Origin: Azolla caroliniana | Taxonomy: Eukaryota > Polypodiophyta | NCBI GenBank assembly: GCA_043228905.1 | Contig: JBHGNT010000001.1 | Location: 25,482,001 to 25,546,000 of the forward strand | Length of the DNA stretch: 64,000 bases | Reading direction: 5' to 3' | Part shown: piece after piece, positions 26,443 through 38,450 of the stretch | Numbering within the stretch: position 1 is the stretch's first letter | Layout: each line of letters starts with the position of its first letter | Notes under the pieces: generated by a model | What the model saw: only the letters and a program-made list of their open reading frames with translations | Database searches by the model: none | What the model was told of the DNA's origin: nothing | Position numbers and translations under genes: made by a program

Positions 26443-27499
26443 ATGAATGCTCGAAACACCCCACTTATTCTAGTGCTTTTGAGCTACAGGAGTTGGAATG
26501 TTCTTAGACATGAGCCCAATTTCACGTTGTATTGAAAGAATGGAATTTTTGCAATGGATCCATCATGGGATTGGTCCAGAACCACCCCCCTGGGTCCCAC
26601 ATAAGCCTACTAAGTGGTAGTTGTGCATATAACCAAAGCATATCCCACAATTAAGCTATTGACGGTTGTGGTTGAATCCAAAGGTTTTGCACTTATCTAC
26701 CTTTGGTTTGTATGAAGGATGATGAAAACCTTCAATTGAAGTATGATAAATCGTGTGAATCGTCTTTTTGCTTTGATGAATTGAATTATATTGCCATGGG
26801 GATAGGCAATATACGTAGAAGCTTAGGCTCAATTATTCAATCCATGTAATAATTTCTAGACATTTCATAGGGCACATTTAATCTCGAAGAATCTACAATC
26901 CAACATGATAACCTATTATGTAACAATAATCAAGTTAAGTTGGGCACTGCCAGGTTATGTGAGGCTTGGCTTCAAGTAAGTTCATGGAATAATTAAAAAA
27001 AAATACTACATCAATATTAAGAAAACTTCGTGAGTGTTTACAAGCATGTAATAGTTTATATCAATTAAACTTAGGTATTGCTTTGGAGATAAAACATATT
27101 CCATCATCTTTAACATTGACATCTTTCTCTATCTTTGCAATGTTCATACACATCAAACATGTGTTAAGAAGTGTAGAGAACTAAAGTTGTTGAAGTTCCC
27201 CATCTTCACTGAGTATAAGGGACATGTGCTTGGAAGATGTGCATGATGCGCATGGGCAAAATTGGATTGAGGTCTAGCACAATCTATAGGTGATTGGAGA
27301 GAATTTATGTTTAATCTATGGGCAAAAGAACTTTGGTGCTAGCTAAGATGAGGGGATGAATGACAAAGATTTTTGTGAGACAAGCCATATAATGTGTAGA
27401 TGCACATTGGACCTTCTACATGTAATTGGATAGGTCTCTTAACTCCATTGGATGGAGTCTAGGGATATTTTAGGGAAGTAGGCTTTCTGACTTTTGATG
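26443..27499. other. AT-rich DNA between two LINE fragments
   Basis: Nothing clearly coding is visible. Some of it may be more decayed LINE sequence, but I could not align any domain. Confidence 0.35.
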
Positions 27500-28400
27500 T
27501 ACATTATGATGGTAGGTTATGTACACGTAGAAAATGAGTTATTTTGTTGTTGTTTACATAAAGAGGTGAGGGTGGTTGCAAATGATGGATTGAAGTGGTT
27601 CTTAGATCTAGATCCACAAAAGATGAATCTTTTCTCGTCTAGATTATGGAAAGGAGACCAATGACGAGGTAAACTTGGGATCCTGGAGAACTTTATTTGA
27701 TAGTGTTATTTCAAGAGTAGATAAAACATGTGCCTTTTTTTCAGCATTCAATGAAGATCAAAAGGAAAATATTATGTGCTAGGTTGAGGAAAGAACCAAT
27801 TGCAAACGTTTTCTCGAATGATGAAATTTCTCCACAACAACTCAAGCAATTTTGGAAATGGTTGTGGGGAATAAAAATAACTAGGAAAATTGTGTGTTTT
27901 ATACAGTGATTGATTGATTTATAGAACTATAAAGGTTGGTGCATGGAGAAAAGTTGGGAACACATATAATATGTGTGATTTTTGTATGCACCCAGTCAAG
28001 ATTGCGAACCATTGTTTGTGGAGCTGTGATTTTGCAATGGAAATATGGAAACAAATCTTTAGAATATTAATTGCAATATATCCTCAAGTGGTGTATACAT
28101 GGGTAGTGGTATTGTGAAAAGTTGTACAAGGGCAACCAATGTTGTATGAGAAGGAGGATGTTGCAAATGCTATTTTTCCAAGAAATGTTCTCATGTAAAA
28201 AAACAAATATACCCCTGAATCAAAAAATATTGACCAGTAAAATTGAAATATGGCTATTTGTAAGTAGTATTATGATTCGGTATATTTGGAAGGCAATGTG
28301 CTGGAAGGTACTCCAAAATATGACAAAAAGGCCTCCTCATATAATTACCAGAATTTGGACAGAGGTCATGCACTATCTTAAATTTTGTTTTGGATAGCAT
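27500..28400 (+). mobile_element. LINE ORF2 3' fragment, plus strand, decayed
   Basis: Plus-strand frames hold the zf-RVT region of a plant LINE: FWKWLWGIKITRKIVCF, then GAWRKVGNTYNMCDFCMHP, then NHCLWSCDFAMEIWKQI. The C-terminal tail IRYIWKAMCWKVLQN follows. Stops and frame changes break the reading. It has the opposite orientation to the fragment at 25.8-26.4 kb. Confidence 0.6.
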
Positions 28401-29041
28401 GAAATGTGACGTTCAACATGCAGAATTGCAACAATTGATGTTTCATGCCATATGGAACAAAGTTATATCTTATTGTTGGTTTTTTTATAAGGTGTAGTAG
28501 TTTTACTGTAAACTGAGTTATTGACTTAAGTTGATAGCTAGAACTTTTAAAAAAAAGGCAGTAGTACCATGCAGGTAAAGCAATTTCTTGTGCAACTTCT
28601 GGAATCTGGACGTTTATTGATATTGATGTAATATCTTTCTTCATGAAAATAAAATCAAAGCTGTGTTATTATTACCACACAAAGGGCAATCATTTGTATA
28701 TAAAAGAATTTGCTTTGCTTTGGGTGGTTAACTAGATTTTACACACCATAGAATAATCATACACAACAAGCATACTGTAATTTGCTACAATTAGTTTTTC
28801 AAGTCAGATATCAGGTTATCCACATAACTTTGGTTATTGGTGACAGACTCAAGTAGTTCGGCCAGCAATAATGATTACTAATTATGTACTACGTATAATG
28901 TTAAATTATACTTGAGTATCTAATTCAAAGCACACACAATCTTTATCGAAACATGCTCAACTAGTATACATATGTATGAAAAAAACATGTTTGAGGTGTA
29001 AATTTTAGATCACCTATTAAAAATTGTACATCTTTTGAGAG

Positions 29042-32000
29042 TCAAAGAACTGCCCATTTGGGCACAGGTGCTAAGAGTGATAACTCCTCGTTAGTTACAG
29101 GGTGCCGAAATGACATGCTTTCTGCATGCAAGGTGTGAGCTTCATAGCTTACCCCTTTCCAAACAAGGGGACCTCCATACTTGACATCCCCTAGGAGAGG
29201 GATGCCAAGAAACTGACAATGCAACCGAATTTGATGCGTCCGTCCAGTCACTGGGAACGCTCTTAATATGATTTCGTCTCCAGAAGGCAATACATTCTCA
29301 TATGGTTGACCCCTTTCTGCTACTCTTCTCTCACAAAATTGCTCATCCTCTGAACTTGCCTGAGATTGAGGCACCATTTCTCCATTGATTGACAAAACCT
29401 TGAACCGTGTCGCCATATCCTTCACAGACGCCTTTTCGGGTAATTTTCGCCCTATATCTTCGTTTGCGTAGACACGCCACGCACCCCATCTTGAGCGACC
29501 ATGACCTGTTTCCACATAGATTTCATTCCATGCAGGACGTTTTCCGATGCAGAGTGCTATGTAAGTCTTTTTTGCTTTTCTGTTTTGAAACATCCGGGTC
29601 AGCTTGCCAGCCACAATTTTGCATTTTGTAACAATCATGACTCCAGATGTATCACGATCCAAACGGTTTGCTAAATGCAAATGTGGCAGAGGTGGACATG
29701 ATCCTACATTGTAAGATTCTGTTTCAGTGCATGTCCCAAATCAATGCCAAAAATTCAAGTGGCCTTAAAAGCTGAGCACCATACACATAAAAGTTCACAA
29801 AATGAATGATTTCTCAAAGATGTATAATTGCATGGCCATATGAGCTGCTCATTCTTCCATGGAGAAAGTCTTTAAAAAACACCACAATAACAGTCCCAGG
29901 ACATTTCCTTGTGGGGCACAATCTTTAAGTGCATGTTCAATTTTATGGTTTTGTGATCTACAAAACTTTGACGACTCACGAGGAGCATAAAATGACTTTT
30001 ACATTTCATTTGACAGGCAAAATTTCTATAATCATGTTTTGACTCGTGCATAAATTCCTGATCACATTTGAATATAACAAAAAACTCGCAAATACCTGAG
30101 CCTTTCTTTATTTTCCCAAATGTCCCTTCAAATGTTCGTTATTTCCTGAAGTGCCCTATAGGACAAGGATGGCTTCATATACATACTCCCAACCGACCAG
30201 GGTAGCAGAACAGAAGAATTGGGCCATAATCAAGATGGTCTAATGTTTTATTATATGAGTTAACTGCCTGTTCCTTACAGGGTTGACGCAATTAGCATCA
30301 TGGTCTACATCCTCAACTAGAGCTTCATATCAGCTCTGGAGAGCATGACTCCACTAGAGCCCTATCCAGGGAAGAAATATTAGGTTACACATCTTTGGAA
30401 AACTTGGATATCCAGGAGTTTTTTCTTATATTCAAATGTATAAGCATTTGCTTCATATCAGCTCTGGAGAGCATGACTCCACTAGAGCCCTATCCAGGGA
30501 AGAAAGATTAGGTTACACATCTTTGGAAAACTTGGATATCCAGGAGTTTTTTCTTATATTCAAATGTATAAGCATTTGCTTCATATCAGCTCTGGAGAGC
30601 ATGACTCCACTAGAGCCCTATCCAGGGAAGAAAGATTAGGTTACACATCTTTGGAAAACTTGGATATCCAGGAGGTTTTTCTTATATTCAAATGTATAAG
30701 CATTTGCTTCACAAGTGTAGGATTAAGACGAACTTTAAAAGCAGAAACTTCACCTTCATCAGATATAGTCGTAGTCTAAAGCCACCAGATTCTATCATCC
30801 AACTAAAGAAGCCATACTCAATCAGGACATGGAATTCAATGAAGGTGTACTTGCCGCGTAAGTGAAAGATCTGAGATATAAGAAGGAATAGACATTAGTA
30901 GAAGAGTAGGAAATGCCACAATCAGGAGACGATGATCAGCCTGACATTCTGATGAGCCATGAAAAACCCAATTCAGCTCAAGAAGGAAGGCCCTGCTGAA
31001 ATGGGCAAGTCGGCTCCCTGTGATTGGATCAAGATTGCAGATTGAGGATATTGTGAAAGCTCAAGGAGATTCAAAAAGCAAGCATGGCTAAACCAACAGT
31101 GGATCAAATTGTAATTACACAGTAATGGAGGAAATCTTTGAAGTTCATACGAAGTCAAGTTCAGTGGACAAAGCACTGAAGGACCCTCGGTGGAAGAAAG
31201 CTATAGAGCCTGAGCTAGAAAATATACCATATAACTGAGCATGAAACTTAGTTGAAAGACTAAGTAAAAGGTCAAAGGATGAATAAGAGGTAACATTAAT
31301 GGGAAAAGGGTATGTGCATAAAAAAGATTTTGAAATTGAGAATCATCGGCCCAATTCAAGGATTGGCCCATTGGGGCAATTCTAGTTATCCATGGCATGG
31401 AACTGGCACGTATATCATATGAATGTAACATCTAAAATTATACATGGAGATTCGGGGAGCAACCACTGCGATTTGAGCTGCTGGATTTAGACAGAATGTT
31501 CTTGAGATTTTCAGAGCAGTCTATATGGGATAGTTCTCCAAAGAAGAAGAAGATTCAAAGGTTCCAGCTGACAATGCAAGGTAAGTAGATAACAATTATC
31601 ATGTTCAATGGAATGACCTAGCCTTCATCGGCACCATGGAAGAAGATCTTTGTCAGTTCAAGTGGAAACTGAGTTCCAAATATGATTGATCTGGATCTGT
31701 TGCACTTCCATCTATGATTAGAGGTGTACCAAAGGGACAGAAATATTTGTCACTTAGACCACAATGGGCTGAAATGATGATGGAGGCCAACATGAAACTG
31801 ATGAAGACTGGGATTGGAGAAGTGGGGAGAGTGGACAAATATTGGACTTTGGTCAGACGTCTCCAGGATTTGTGCAAGGTACCTCAAAATAGGCATCAAC
31901 CTTGGTGAAGGTTCTAAGTTGGCAGAATATTGTGATTCTAATTGGACTGGTGATCCAGAATACAGAAGGTCTACTTCCTGGCCAGGTATAGTTTCATGGG

Positions 32001-34141
32001 TTCAACATACTTTCCATGAAAAATAAGGTGCGGTCAAGTATTTCGGTGTCCTAAATGGAAGCAGAGTACAAGGTGCGGTCAAGTATTTCGGTGTCCTAAA
32101 TGGAAGCAGAGTACAAGGTGCCCAATTATGCCAGAAAAGAAAGAGTGTGGCTGGCTGCTGTAGTTTGTCAGATTTAAAAATAATGATTGTGGGGAATCAA
32201 CATGGAAAAACATCTGATAGTTGGAGTTGCATTGCTATTAAGCCAAAGCCTATGTCCATTGGCGGACCAAGAATATTGAGATCCAATACCATTTCATACT
32301 AGATCCCATTGGATATGAGAAGCTATTTTATATTGGCAAACAAGTGTGTAGATCTCCTTACAAATGCCCTGGGTTTTGTCTGCCCATGAATTTCCTCCTA
32401 CTACTCTATCCCTCACTCGATGAAAAGATTTTCTTTGGTGTTGCATGGAAATCATCTACAAGCTTGCATTGATGAGTACAATATCATTTTCCTTTCAGCA
32501 TCAGCATAGTTCCTCGCATTTGAACCAACATGGCTCAGAGCTAAAATAAGAACTTCAAAGTTGCTAAAAAGTTGAATATGAGCTCCATAAGTTCTCATCA
32601 GGTGAATACTCTTCACCATAGCTCTTAACATATTTGAATCTATATTGCAAAGAAGAGAGCTTTTGACTGATGAAGAAGAGAAAATTATTTTATTATGCAC
32701 AAAACTATAAGAAAAATGTGAAAGGGATAATTATTATTGGGAAATGTTGCTATTGGTCATCCGGTGAGGAACTAATTCCCGATTAAAAAAGCATGTGTTT
32801 ACACATAGTGTTATCTCTCCAACCCAGGTGTATCATGTTTACACCTAGGTTGGATGGATAATGCTATTTGTAAATACATGTTTTCTTATTGGAAATTACA
32901 TGTCCTTGCTGAATGACCAGCAATAGCTAGTAATATGGCCATTTGAAGAAGAAGAAACGAGCAGCATTTGCATCATCCTTGGGATCAAGTCTCCCGGGAT
33001 ATGAGTATTGTGAAGCGAAAGGTGTTCCGTTGGTGTAGTTCAGTCAGTTACACTTCCTACTATTGAGATGAACTTTTCAGCTGTGTTTACAAATGTAGGA
33101 CAAGATTGCCACTCAGATTGGTGTCAAGGCTTTGAAAGTTCAGGAAGCTGAATTTTCTTTTCAATCATAAATCTAATGCATACAAAATGGGAGAGGAGAC
33201 AAAAATGGTGCGATTGTAGAATCATGGAAACTTTGCTATAATTTTTTTGTGTCACGATCCGTTGTAGAATTATAGTTCTGGACAATAATAGGCAATCCAC
33301 AATCAATGTATGTATCTGTGCTTATTACGGAATTTGTAAGTGGCTATCTCAATGAAAAATGCAACCATTTATTTGAGTGGTGCAAATTTTTCTTTTACAA
33401 TAATTAGAAACGTTTTTCAATGCAATTACCAAGAAAATATCAACCCCAAAGCTTCAGCTGAAAAAGGAACAATCATGATCTCATACCTATCTATCCACAT
33501 ATGTATTTATACATAATCAAATGAAATAGAGAATACTAACCTGTGGAATCTTCTTCCACTACCTCTGATACTTCTTCACATTGCTTCTTAGACAACATGG
33601 ATGTGACCGTCTCCAAGACATGGCCAGCATAGATCCCGGAAGGTTTGTTAATCACAAAGAGCCATTCATCTTGGTAGATTATATCTGAAGGAGAAAATGC
33701 CGGCTGAGAAGCCATGGAAGCTTCAGCTTTCAAAGCTCTTTGAAGTTCAATACCTTTGCCTATATCTCCAGACAAAGGAGAGAGGGGTTTTGGCCATTGG
33801 TTCATATCTACAGCGACAACAGCATCATCATTATTATCATCACTACCATTACTCTTAGAAGCAATGGCTTGTACTCCTGCTTCTTCTTCTTCTTCTTCTT
33901 CTTGTTTACATAGAGGTCTCATAACTGTGTAGACCTTGCAAAAAGAGTATCCCCTGTTCCGTCTACACAAAGTTAAAGGGGGAGAAGCCAGAGCCCTTCT
34001 ATCTCTTCGATAGGTTGTGCTTAAGCTGCTGTTACTTCTTCTCCTTCCCCCTCTTCCTGCTTTGCAATCCCCTGTTCCTGCTGCTAAGCAAAGAAGGTTG
34101 ATTGGTAGTGATGGTAACACAACGCACATGGACTGTTTCAT
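29042..34141 (-). CDS. RNA pseudouridine synthase, RluA family, organelle-type, complete
   Basis: RluA-type enzymes isomerise specific uridines in RNA to pseudouridine. Two exons on the minus strand, 34141-33541 and 29703-29042, join in phase 1 with GT-AG borders and give 420 residues. Exon 1 holds a basic, Ser-rich leader that could be a transit peptide, a Glu run, and the start of the catalytic domain (IIYQDEWLFVINKPSGIYA). Exon 2 carries the active-site motif NRLDRDTSGVM with the catalytic Asp. It also carries KKTYIALCIG, the plant-type insert GHGRSRWGAWRVY, and the RNA-binding block GRTHQIRLHCQFLGIPLLGD. I chose Met 34141 because the upstream Mets at 34171 and 34177 lie in or beside a tandem repeat. 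The frame stays open to 34417. The nearest plant relatives are the organelle-directed RPUS proteins; I cannot say which. The 3.8-kb intron holds tandem repeats, a MITE and a copia remnant. Confidence 0.9.
30322..30710. repeat. Three tandem units of 128 bp in the pseudouridine synthase intron
   Basis: Units start at 30322, 30450 and 30578 with GCTTCATATCAGCTCTGGAG and end in CAAATGTATAAGCATTT. They are almost identical, so the expansion is recent. Confidence 0.95.
31140..32400 (+). mobile_element. Ty1/copia pol remnant inside a host intron
   Basis: Plus-strand frames show the start of a copia reverse transcriptase (DPRWKKAIEPELEN) near 31175. Near 31920-31985 is the RNase H block AEYCDSNWTGDPEYRRSTSW, and near 32265 is TKNIEIQYHFI from the end of RNase H. 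Stops and deletions are frequent and no LTRs were found. A 45-bp unit is duplicated in tandem at 32025-32114. Confidence 0.7.
32746..32927. mobile_element. Foldback MITE of about 180 bp
   Basis: The left half runs from TTGCTATTGGTCATCC through AGCATGTGTTTACA and ends in CCAACCCAGGTGTA. The right half is its diverged reverse complement, ending ATGACCAGCAATAG. The two halves would fold on each other almost end to end. No transposase or clear target duplication is present. Confidence 0.65.
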
Positions 34142-34156
34142 ACTGAATGAAACAAA

Positions 34157-34440
34157 GTGAAGCCTAACCATAGACATGGATAGATTTGGAGGAGAGGGGG
34201 GGGGGAATCTCTCATCATAATGTGTATGGAGGAAACTTGGAATGGGACTCTTTGGGCCTGTGAAGCCTAACCACAGACATGGATAGATTTGGAGGGGGTG
34301 GAAACTTGGAATGGGACTCTTTGGGCATGTGAAGCCTAACCCTAGACATGGATAGATTTGGAGGGGTTGGAAACTTGGAATGGGACCCTTTGGACCTGTG
34401 AAGCCTAACCTAACCATAATATGTATGGAGGAAACTTAGA
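34157..34440. repeat. Four tandem units just upstream of the pseudouridine synthase start
   Basis: Units begin GTGAAGCCTAACC at 34157, 34260, 34329 and 34398. Two spacings are 69 bp and one is 103 bp because of an extra GGGG and CATAATG segment. On the minus strand the units form an open frame joined to the gene. They lie in the 5' leader or extend the N-terminus. Confidence 0.9.
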
Positions 34441-34826
34441 ATGGAACTTTTTGAGGTCCAATCTTTCACTCCAATGTGTCCACGACCTGATGAAGAAGAA
34501 TACTCATGTCCTTGTTCGATCGGAATGCCCATCCATACCTTGGTCCTTTTTATCTACTATGACTTCTTCCCCTTCCAACTCAACATCCCTCCAATCAGAG
34601 CCCTTTTATCGAGCGTCGTCTCTTGACTATTGATGGTCTTTGATGCATGGAAGGAAGTGCACCGTCTTGGTGAACTGGTCTACCACAATGAGAATGGCAT
34701 CAATTCGTGGAAAACGAAAGATCTGCAATGAAATCCGAAGAGATAGACTTCCACTAGCTTTCAAGAATTGGCAATGGTCGTAGTAACTAATATGGTCAAT
34801 GTGGCAGACTCTTTAGTTTGACAACA

Positions 34827-35222
34827 TGCATTATGAAAAGAATCGATCATGATTCTATGCTGTGGAATAGGTTAGATATGTGTGTTGTGTGTGTGTATGT
34901 GTGTTTGAGAAGAGGAGGGAAGAGAGACAAGATATAATAGAAAATAGAATACTCAAGAAGATGTATATTACAAAGGAGATTAACCGACACATTACATAGC
35001 AGGAGGGAGATGCTTTATATAGTCACCCTCTCTCTTCATTAACTATTGAAGCTCATCGGTCATGGGGAATGTGGAAACTCATTAGTTATGTGTCACAGAA
35101 TATGATTTTATGACACATAGTTAATGTGTAGAGAGTAGTGGTGACTTTTGACCTTTGAGTGCTCATAGATTCTCAAAGGTGTGTTCACACACTAGTCTAG
35201 GTTGAGCTTGATTCTCAACACA
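34827..35222 (-). mobile_element. 3' LTR of copia element A
   Basis: On the minus strand it starts TGTGTTGAGAATCAAGCTC, directly after a purine-rich primer tract (GAGGGGG, near 35223-35229), and ends AATGCA at 34827. Other copies of this LTR family lie at 39427-39849, 47487-47825 and, more diverged, 48683-49067. The low end was set by alignment with the 39.8-kb copy. Confidence 0.75.
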
Positions 35223-36298
35223 CCCCCTCAAAGCTCAACTTGGGTTGGCTCCTTTAGGTTGATGTCCGCTTCGGCAGGTACCTAGTTTGGACAGTATCTG
35301 GTTCTCTCTTGTACTCCCCCTCAAGCTTCGCAAGTCAGGGATCATCAATCCAAGGTCTGACATGAATTGCCGAAGCTTGTCGTCTCCTAGGGCTTTTGTA
35401 AAGATGTCGGCTGTCTGAAGATTCGTGTTGATATGTTGATGGTCGACATCTCGAGCCTGAACGCGCTCTTAGATGAAGTGATAGTGCACCTCGATATGCT
35501 TTGTGCGCCGTGGAACACCGGGTTCCGAGCCAGATAAATACTGCTCATGTTGTCACAATACATGGGAATTTGATCATTGATGGGAATGCCCAGATCCTTA
35601 AGAATTCTCTTCAGCCAAATGGCTTCACATGCAGCCACAACCGCGCCCCTGTATTCAGCCTTTGTGTTCAAAAGAGCGACAATTGACTCCTTCTTGCTAC
35701 TTTAGGATATTACTCCGTTGTCGAGGGAGAAAACAAATCCGGAGGTCGATCGTCGATCGGCTCTGTAGCTGGCCCAATCAATCGATTTGAATTGGCATTG
35801 CCGTATTGTAGACAATGCCACAATCCATTGTGCCGCTCATGTATCATAACACTCGCTTAGTGCAATCCAAGTGAATGTCATGTGGTTTTTGCATGAATTG
35901 GCTAAGGAGACCGATCGTGTAGTTGAGGTTGGGACAATTGATTGTGAGATAGATGAGGCTCCCGATTAGTTGTTGGTACTGAGTCGGCTCGCGCTCTTCT
36001 GTGATGGAGTTGGCAGTTAGCTTCAGGTTCCGATCGAGAGGGGTTGCCACAGACTTACACTCAGTCATCCCGAACTTGCATAACAAGTTAAGGATGTAGT
36101 GTCGTTGAGAGATCATAATGTCGGCTAGAGTTCGAATTACCTCGATGCCAAGGAAGTAATGGAGCTCTTTCATGTCCGTCATCTCGAAATTGCGGGAGAG
36201 GAGGGACTTGACATCGTTGGTGTCAATTAGGTTTTCACCTCTAATGACCAGATCATCCATGCATAGGATGATGACAATCGGGCTTCTAGAGTCATTTT
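35223..36298 (-). pseudogene. Copia element A: pol 3' part (reverse transcriptase and RNase H)
   Basis: The frame at 36298-35844 encodes the later part of a copia reverse transcriptase. It includes the catalytic region as IILCMDDLVIRG, so the usual YVDD reads CMDD. MKELHYFLGIEV and QYQQLIGSLIYLT follow. The frame at 35671-35387 gives the RNase H part, AEYRGAVVAACEAIWLKRIL and MYCDNMSSIYLARNPVFHG. The frames are broken between them. The upstream half of pol is missing because element C is inserted at 36299. Confidence 0.85.
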
Positions 36299-36706
36299 TG
36301 TTGAGCAAACAAGCTCAACCGGATCTGGATCGGCTGAATAAGCCAGAGTTGGATCGGAGTTTGGATCAAAGAACTGGATCGTATTGTAACGGGTAGGCCG
36401 TTAGAGGTCTACGATCCTAGCCTAGTACGTAGGCATATTTCTTGGAGTTAGTGTCAGTCGCTCGTATGAGCATTGAAGTACATGTCAGTACTTTTGTCAG
36501 TCCTTTCAAGGACTTGTACAAAAAGTGTTCAGTAGGACATTGTATGTATAGTGTGTTATTATTTTGAATTGAGTTTGTTTTGCTCTCTTTGTATCTACCG
36601 CGTACTCTCTCTTGTGTCTAAGCTTTCCATTAAACCTGTGCATATTCTCTGTTGCTATCAAGTGAAGCTGGTTTCATCTACAAGCTTCCATACGCTACTT
36701 TTTACA
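36299..36706 (+). mobile_element. 5' LTR of copia element C
   Basis: The LTR starts TGTTGAGCAAACAAGC and ends CTTTTTACA, giving TG...CA ends over 408 bp. It is followed at once by TGGTTTTAGAGTGCAAGG, a diverged copy of the tRNA-Met primer binding site usual in copia elements (TGGTATCAGAGC). It interrupts the reverse transcriptase of element A. Confidence 0.75.
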
Positions 36707-38450
36707 TGGTTTTAGAGTGCAAGGGTTGAGAACCTTTGTTGCCGACCATCAATTTCCATAGATGAACCCTAACTTTTGGAAAAGCACAGACCGAAAAGAA
36801 AAGAAATGGATAGAGGGATGACAAGCTCGCTCCCGACAGAGAAGCTTGATAGAAGCAATTATGCATCTTGGTCTTACAATATGCACCGGTACCTACTTGG
36901 GCACAGTTACTAGAGCTATGTCAATGGAGCGAATGAAGTAGTGCTGGAGCCGACACACAAGGACTTCCCAGCATGGGAGCCAGGAGCAAGCAAAGTGTTG
37001 TACTGCCTCATGTCTTGTGTGGACGATCAGATGCTTGGCTACATCAGGGACGCAAAAACGCCGAAAGAAGCTTGGGAGAATCTGAAGAAGATTTTTGTGG
37101 CAAGCACAACGGCCCGGAAGTTGCAGCTCCGATAAGAGCTCAACAACATCTGACTGAGGGAAATATTAGTTACTGACTACACCACCAAGATAAAGGAGAT
37201 CTGGGATACGCTCGGTTCCATCAACGTGATGGTGGACGAAGACGAGATGGTCCAGATCTGCTCCAATGATCTAGCACAATAGTACGGGCCAATTTGGGTG
37301 ACAGTTTGCACCCGAGAGAAACCACCGTCCTTCTTCGACCTGCAATCGATGCTAATGGTTGAAGAAAACCAAGGGAGTGAGTTGAGAACCACTCAATCAG
37401 GCAATCATATGTTATACACGGAGGCGGATCGGCCCCATGGGCGTGGTGGACGAGGTGGGTCAGCATGCAATAGCGGTGACCGACAAGAACAGAACCGGAG
37501 GCACATAGATAGTGCTGACAGTAGTTGCGGACCCTCCACAAGTAGGGGAAGTCAAAGCGGTGATGGAAATCGGCAAGGAAAAGCCCAAACAAAATGCTGA
37601 TACTGTGGCAAGAAAGTTCCCCGAAAGAACGAGTGCTGGAAGAAGCGTGCCGATTCGGACAAATCCGGATTCGGCAAGGCCGGACAAGGGAATTGACAAA
37701 GCTCGCACTAGAAGGATCCGAAACTGGAAAGACCGGAAAAGGGCCAACCTTTGTGATGAAACACAAGGTGAACTTGATGAAGAAGACCACTTCCGGATCG
37801 GAGGAAGTGTGGTATGTTGATTCCGGAGCATCTAACCACATGATGAGCCATGAAGAGTGGTTCTCATTTCTGGAAAAGCCAAAGCAACCGGGAGTTGTCG
37901 AAACCGAAGACGACACTCCTCACCCGATCAAGCATGTCAGACAAAAGGGAAAGTTAATGAATGTTTTACATGTTTCGACAATCACGAAGAACCTGGTGTT
38001 GGTCGAACAGATTGTCGACCAGGGGATGCAGGTGCGGTTTATGCACCTCGGGTGCTTCATTGAGGAAGAGGGTTGAATCATTGCGCAAAGGGCGCGGGGA
38101 CGGGACGATATTCATCCTCGACACCAATGACATCGACATTACTCTATTCGTCAAAGGACAAAAAGTCGAGTCGAACATCAACTTATGGCACAAGCGAATA
38201 GGCCACATCAACTACTAGAGGCTTCAAGCTCTGCAATTGAAACATGTGGTTTCTGAATTGCCGAAATTTAGCGGCCAGAAGGCCCAAATTTGTGAAGCCT
38301 GACAACTCGGGAAGCAACACCGGCTTCCGATCCCCATCGAAAGAAATCAGAGCTGTAACAAGCTCGACATTATACATTCGGATGTATGGGGACTGGCACA
38401 GAACATTAGTCTTTTTCATCTTTTTCATCGACGACTACAGCCGACACACG

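Noticed and set aside
30322-30710. CRISPR-like array
   Set aside because: Three adjacent 128-bp units without spacers, in plant DNA; it is a simple tandem duplication.
30949-30970. CTGATGAG followed by GAAA, a hammerhead candidate
   Set aside because: The spacing leaves no helix II and the flanks do not pair to form helix I.
37221-37916. 231-codon frame on the minus strand
   Set aside because: It is the shadow of the plus-strand gag and protease region of copia element C; the plus strand carries the recognisable DSGAS motif.
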